Assembly: GCA_900766265.1 (NCBI GenBank) | Contig: CAAFUS010000010.1 | Coordinates: 1 to 64,000 of the forward strand | DNA length: 64,000 nt | Direction: 5' to 3' | DNA from: Pseudomonadaceae bacterium | Lineage (GTDB): Bacteria > Pseudomonadota > Gammaproteobacteria > Pseudomonadales > Pseudomonadaceae | In this document: one piece after another, positions 60,335 to 64,000 of the stretch | Numbering within the stretch: the first letter of the stretch is position 1 | How the letters are laid out: each line of letters starts with the position of its first letter | The notes under the pieces: model-generated | The model's input: the letters and a program-made list of their open reading frames with translations, nothing else | What the model was told of the DNA's origin: nothing | Database searches by the model: none | Translations under genes and position numbers: made by a program

Positions 60335-61225
60335 TCAGGTTTTCCCGAGCAGCTGCGTGCCGACCCACTGCCGGGCGAACTGGTAGGCGCAGCGTCCGTT
60401 GCGGTTGCCGCGCGCGGTCGCCCAGCGAATGGCCTCCTTCTCGAGGCCTTCGCTCCAGGTCCACTGGAGTTCGAGCGGCGCCGCCAGCGATCCGATCCAG
60501 TGACGCACCACCTGGAGGTAATGTTCCTGACTGAAGGGGTAGAACGACAGCCACAGACCGAAACGGTCGGAGAGCGCGATCTTGTCCTCGACCGCTTCGT
60601 TCGGATGGAGTTCGCCGTCGACCATCTGCCAGTTCTCGTTGTCGCTCTGCTTCTCCGGCACCAGATGACGGCGGTTGGAGGTCGCATACAACAGCACGTT
60701 GTCCGGCGCGCGTTCGAGCGATCCGTCCAGGACGCTCTTGAGGACTCGGTAGTCGCCCTCGCCCGCCTCGAACGACAGATCGTCGCAGAAGACCACGAAA
60801 CGCTGCGGCATGCCCGCCAGCAGCTCCACCACCCGTGGCAGATCGGCCAGGTGATCGCGCTCGATCTCGATCAGGCGCAAACCCGCCTTGGCGTGGGCCG
60901 CGAGCAAGGCGCGTATCATGGAGGACTTGCCGGTACCCCGGGCACCCCAGAGCAGCACATGATTGGCCGGCTTGCCCTGGACGAACTGCCGGGTGTTGGC
61001 AGAGAGCAGCTCGCGCTGGCGATCGATGCCGATCAGGTCGTCCAGCGACAGGTCGAGGTCGACCTTGAGGGGCATCAGATAGCCCCCCGCACGGGATTCG
61101 CGCTGCCAGCGCGCCGTGACCGTGGCAAGCCAGTCGATCGGCGGCCGCGGTGCCGGCAGCAGCGGTTCGAGACGAGTCAGCAACGTGTCTACACGCTGCA
61201 TGAAAGCCTTCAGGTCAGCATCCAT
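60335..61225 (-). CDS. DUF815-family ATPase
   Basis: This AAA-like ATPase of 296 residues has Walker A WGARGTGKSSMIRALL (about residues 93-108), Walker B RFVVFCDDLSFEAGEGDY and a sensor stretch NVLLYATSNRRHLVPE. These are typical of DUF815 proteins, which are widespread in proteobacteria and of unknown function. The ATG at 61225 was chosen because the conserved part begins at MDADLKAFMQRVD; the open frame extends to 61267. It is divergent from sagS. Confidence 0.9.
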   Translation of the reverse strand: MDADLKAFMQRVDTLLTRLEPLLPAPRPPIDWLATVTARWQRESRAGGYLMPLKVDLDLSLDDLIGIDRQRELLSANTRQFVQGKPANHVLLWGARGTGKSSMIRALLAAHAKAGLRLIEIERDHLADLPRVVELLAGMPQRFVVFCDDLSFEAGEGDYRVLKSVLDGSLERAPDNVLLYATSNRRHLVPEKQSDNENWQMVDGELHPNEAVEDKIALSDRFGLWLSFYPFSQEHYLQVVRHWIGSLAAPLELQWTWSEGLEKEAIRWATARGNRNGRCAYQFARQWVGTQLLGKT

Positions 61226-61326
61226 AACGGCTCCAGATGTTGGGAATGAGATGGCGCCCGCTGCCATTGGCCGATGGCCGTGGGCTATGCTTCGCGCATT
61301 CGAAAAAGAGGTCTGCGTTGCACTTC

Positions 61327-63651
61327 ATGGCTATTTCGTTGACGCAGAGACTGTCGTTCAAGCAAGTCAGGCTGACCGTACTCGTCGCGTTCGTACTCGG
61401 CACCTTCCTCAGCCTGGTGCAGGTGGCCGCCGATTATGCCAGCGCCGACGGCGCCATCAATCGCGAAGTGCGCGCGCTGCTCGCCGTCAGCCACGATCCG
61501 GCGGCACGCATCGCCTACAACCTGGACGCTGAACTGGCGCAGGAAATGGTCCGCGGCCTGCTGCGCTCGCCTGCCGTGATCCGCGCGGATATCACCGACA
61601 ACAGCAGCGGACTGCTCGCCGTGGCGACCCGCCCGGCAAGCGACAGCCGCATACGCTTCGTCAGCGATGTGCTGTTCGGTGCCAGGCGCGAATTCGAGGA
61701 ACCCCTGTTCGTCACCCACCTGCCGAACATCGAGATCCAGGGCAGCCTGCGCCTGGAGATCGATACCTTCGTTTACGGCAGCCACTTTCTCCATCGATCC
61801 ATGCTGACCCTGGGCACCGGATTCGTCCGCAGCCTGCTGCTTTCGATGATTCTGCTGGTGCTGTTCTACAGCATGCTCACCCAGCCCCTGGTGCGGCTGA
61901 TCCATGAGATCAGCCGGCGCGACCCGCGCTCGCCCGACACCCAGCCCGTGCCCTGCCCGGCCGGGCACCAGCACGACGAGATCGGTCAGCTGACCGCCGT
62001 AATCAACCAGCAGATGGCCCGCATCAGCGAGGAGATGCATCGCCGCAGGCGGGCCGAGGACCGGCTGACCGAACACCTAGGCGCCCTTGAGGCCACGGTC
62101 GCGGCGCGGACATCGGCGCTCGAGACCAGCAACGCCCGACTGGTCGCGTCCAACCAGGCGCTCGAAAGCGCCCGCGCCGCAGCGCTTGACATGGCGCAGG
62201 CGCGTGCCGCCTTTCTGGCGAGCATGAGCCATGAGATCCGCACGCCGCTCAACGGCCTGCTGGGCATGCTCGGCCTTGCGATGGACGGTCCGCTCACGTC
62301 CGAGCAGCGCCAACAGTTGAGCATCGCTCACTCCTCCGGCAACGTGTTGACGGCGCTGCTCAACGATATCCTCGACCTCTCCAAGTTCGAGGCCGGCCAG
62401 CTCGAACTCGACTCCATTCCCTTCGACCTAGGCTCGCTGGCCGAGGAAACCGCCAGTTTGCATTCCCAAGCCGCCGCGCCAGGCGTCGAACTCACCTGCC
62501 TGGTCTCGCCCGACCTGCCCCCGCTGCTGCTCGGCGATCCCAAGCGCGTGCGCCAGATCATCAGCAACCTGCTATCCAATGCCCTCAAGTTCACCCTGCA
62601 GGGTCGGGTCACGCTCGAGGTTCGTCCCGCTGGCAACGGCGTAGTGGTGGTCGTCGACGACACAGGCATCGGCATTCCGGACACGATGCGGGCACGCATC
62701 TTCCAGCCCTTCGTCCAGGGCAACTCCGGCGTCAACCGCCAGTTCGGCGGCACCGGCCTCGGGCTGGCCCTGACCCGACAGCTGTGCCAGGCGATGCAAG
62801 GCACGCTGGAACTCGACTCGGAACCTGGCCGTGGTGCCCGCTTCAGCGTCAAGCTGCCGCTGCTGCCCAGCCACACCGACAGCCCCCACTTGGACGCGCA
62901 CGCCCTGCCCGGGCGCGCCACACTGCTGATCGATCGCGACAGTGGTCTGGCGCGTCTGCTCGAACTGTGGCTACCGGTCTGGGGGCTGCGGCCCAGGTTC
63001 GCCGACCTCGCCGGGATCGACGGGCAGGAGCCGACGATCTTCATTGTTCAGCGCCAGGAAGACGTAGACGCCATTCGAGCCGTCAGCGAGCGCCCGGTCG
63101 CTCTCATTACCGGCTACAGCCATTTTCTCCCGCCCGCCCGGCAGCTGGGGTTGCAGCCCTTCGCGCAGGTGCCCCGGCCCGTCACGCGCGAGACGCTCTA
63201 CCAAAGCCTGCGGGCCCTGCTCGAGCCCGCCGCCTCGGATGCGGCGGAGCGGGACGAGCCGGCCGGGCTTTCTAAGGCCGAGCGCATGCGCGTCCTGCTG
63301 GTGGAGGACAACCCCGTCAACCAGATGGTCGCCAAGGGCATGCTGACCAAGCTCGGCTATGACGTGGTGCTCGCCGCCCATGGAGCAGAAGCCTTGCAGC
63401 AGCTGCATTGCGAGCCGCTCGACCTGGTGCTCATGGACTGCAACATGCCGGTGATGGATGGCTACGAGGCCAGCCTGGAGATCCGCCGCTGCGGTCGCTG
63501 GCCGGACCTGCCGATCATCGCGCTGACCGCCAACGCACTGCCCGAGGATCGCGACCGCTGCAAGGCTGCGGGGATGAACGACTACCTCGCCAAGCCGTTC
63601 CGCCAGAGCGAGCTCGGCGAACTGCTCGGCCAGTGGCTGCCGGTGCCCTGA
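61327..63651 (+). CDS. sagS: Hybrid sensor histidine kinase, probable SagS
   Basis: This 774-residue inner-membrane hybrid kinase has two membrane helices (about 14-34 and 166-186) enclosing a periplasmic HmsP-like sensor region. A HAMP-like linker follows (LTQPLVRLIHEISRRDPRS), then HisKA with H302 in SMSHEIRTPLNG, an ATPase domain (LLSNALKFTLQG, GGTGLGLALTRQL), a degenerate receiver-like segment (about 600-675) and a true receiver with the aspartate in LVLMDCNMPVMDGYE. In P. aeruginosa SagS steers the switch to biofilm growth. The neighbours (GST, DUF815 ATPase, glutathione peroxidase) match. A TTG at 61318 with a well-placed AGAGG site is an alternative start. Confidence 0.85.
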   Translation: MAISLTQRLSFKQVRLTVLVAFVLGTFLSLVQVAADYASADGAINREVRALLAVSHDPAARIAYNLDAELAQEMVRGLLRSPAVIRADITDNSSGLLAVATRPASDSRIRFVSDVLFGARREFEEPLFVTHLPNIEIQGSLRLEIDTFVYGSHFLHRSMLTLGTGFVRSLLLSMILLVLFYSMLTQPLVRLIHEISRRDPRSPDTQPVPCPAGHQHDEIGQLTAVINQQMARISEEMHRRRRAEDRLTEHLGALEATVAARTSALETSNARLVASNQALESARAAALDMAQARAAFLASMSHEIRTPLNGLLGMLGLAMDGPLTSEQRQQLSIAHSSGNVLTALLNDILDLSKFEAGQLELDSIPFDLGSLAEETASLHSQAAAPGVELTCLVSPDLPPLLLGDPKRVRQIISNLLSNALKFTLQGRVTLEVRPAGNGVVVVVDDTGIGIPDTMRARIFQPFVQGNSGVNRQFGGTGLGLALTRQLCQAMQGTLELDSEPGRGARFSVKLPLLPSHTDSPHLDAHALPGRATLLIDRDSGLARLLELWLPVWGLRPRFADLAGIDGQEPTIFIVQRQEDVDAIRAVSERPVALITGYSHFLPPARQLGLQPFAQVPRPVTRETLYQSLRALLEPAASDAAERDEPAGLSKAERMRVLLVEDNPVNQMVAKGMLTKLGYDVVLAAHGAEALQQLHCEPLDLVLMDCNMPVMDGYEASLEIRRCGRWPDLPIIALTANALPEDRDRCKAAGMNDYLAKPFRQSELGELLGQWLPVP

Positions 63652-63658
63652 GCCGCGG

Positions 63659-64000
63659 TCACGCCCCCAGCATCCGCTGGATCTCCTGGCGCAGCGCCTG
63701 CGGCTTGGTGGTCGGGGCGAAGCGTTTGACTGCCGAGCCGTCTCCCGCGACCAGGAACTTGGTGAAGTTCCACTTGATCGCCTTGCTTCCGAGCAGGCCG
63801 GGCGCACGTTTCTTGAGCTGGGTGAACAGGGGATGCGCCTGGTCGCCGTTCACCTCGACCTTGGCGAACAGCGGGAAACTGACACCGAAGTTGAGCGCGC
63901 AGAACTGCCCGATCTGGGCCTCGTCGCCGGGCTCCTGATGGCCGAACTGGTTGCAGGGAAAGCCCGCCACTACCAGCCCCCGATCAGCAAACTCCCTCCA
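63659..64000 (-). CDS. Glutathione peroxidase family protein (start outside window)
   Basis: The last 113 codons are seen in frame to the window edge. REFADRGLVVAGFPCNQFGH is the family signature with the conserved glutamine-containing FPCNQFG. IKWNFTKFLVAGDG supplies the tryptophan and asparagine of the active site. The peroxidatic cysteine lies upstream, beyond base 64000. It is convergent with sagS, seven bases away. The enzyme would reduce peroxides with thioredoxin or glutathione. Confidence 0.92.
   Translation of the reverse strand, partial: WREFADRGLVVAGFPCNQFGHQEPGDEAQIGQFCALNFGVSFPLFAKVEVNGDQAHPLFTQLKKRAPGLLGSKAIKWNFTKFLVAGDGSAVKRFAPTTKPQALRQEIQRMLGA

Overview
The window looks like a chromosome segment from a Pseudomonas sensu lato species, probably of the Stutzerimonas (P. 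stutzeri) type. The evidence is high GC codon use, Pseudomonas-type pca, pob and van genes, and, in the right half, a gene order that I recall from P. aeruginosa (dusA, tal, rssC-rssB, PilZ, mlaA, queF, ABC transporter, fadE, tRNA-Gly/tRNA-Glu, GST, DUF815 ATPase, sagS, glutathione peroxidase). The species assignment is inference.

Region 1 (1-26.3 kb) is a catabolic supercluster for plant-derived aromatic and hydroaromatic acids. An OprD-type porin end and pobA are followed by a leftward pcaI-pcaJ-pcaF-pcaB-pcaD-pcaC-pobR run. Next come a catabolic dehydroquinase, a QsuD-like quinate/shikimate dehydrogenase, a TetR regulator, quiC (dehydroshikimate dehydratase), an EamA exporter/importer, a tripartite tricarboxylate transporter, and pcaR. 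An AraD1/ketoglutarate-semialdehyde dehydrogenase pair and a 1-Cys peroxiredoxin follow, then vanB-vanA / vanR / a vanK-type transporter. Quinate, shikimate, 4-hydroxybenzoate and vanillate would all converge on protocatechuate. The ring-cleavage genes pcaGH are not in the window. Repeated 15-bp PcaR-type boxes, a second palindrome probably read by the TetR protein, VanR-type palindromes, and CA-rich Hfq/Crc-like motifs before start codons tie the cluster together.

Region 2 (26.4-32.4 kb) is a signalling block. It holds a GNAT enzyme, a single-domain response regulator with an HWE-type PAS kinase (frameshifted as given), and an RsbQ-like alpha/beta hydrolase translationally coupled to a PAS histidine kinase.

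Region 3 (32.55-40.07 kb) is a small degenerate genomic island inserted at the 5' end of dusA. It is bounded by a 58-bp direct repeat (56/58 identical). It carries a T6SS-like PAAR / membrane-effector / immunity-like cassette, an AT-rich STAND-like NTPase with a C-terminal HEPN-type RxxxxH motif (candidate defence gene), SOS-regulated umuDC, a lipoprotein and a 36-codon integrase remnant. Three genes in regions 2-3 are each broken by loss of one base in a G run, so either the assembly has homopolymer errors or these genes are decaying or phase-variable.

Region 4 (40-51.4 kb) is core genome: dusA, tal, rssB-rssC, PilZ, mlaA, DUF4404, queF, an ABC exporter, fadE and a PA2817-family gene.

Region 5 (51.7-58.3 kb) is a D-xylose cluster (xylR divergent from xylA-xylF-xylG-xylH, without xylB) lying beside tRNA-Gly and tRNA-Glu.

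Region 6 (58.8-64 kb) returns to core genes, ending in sagS and the start-truncated glutathione peroxidase.
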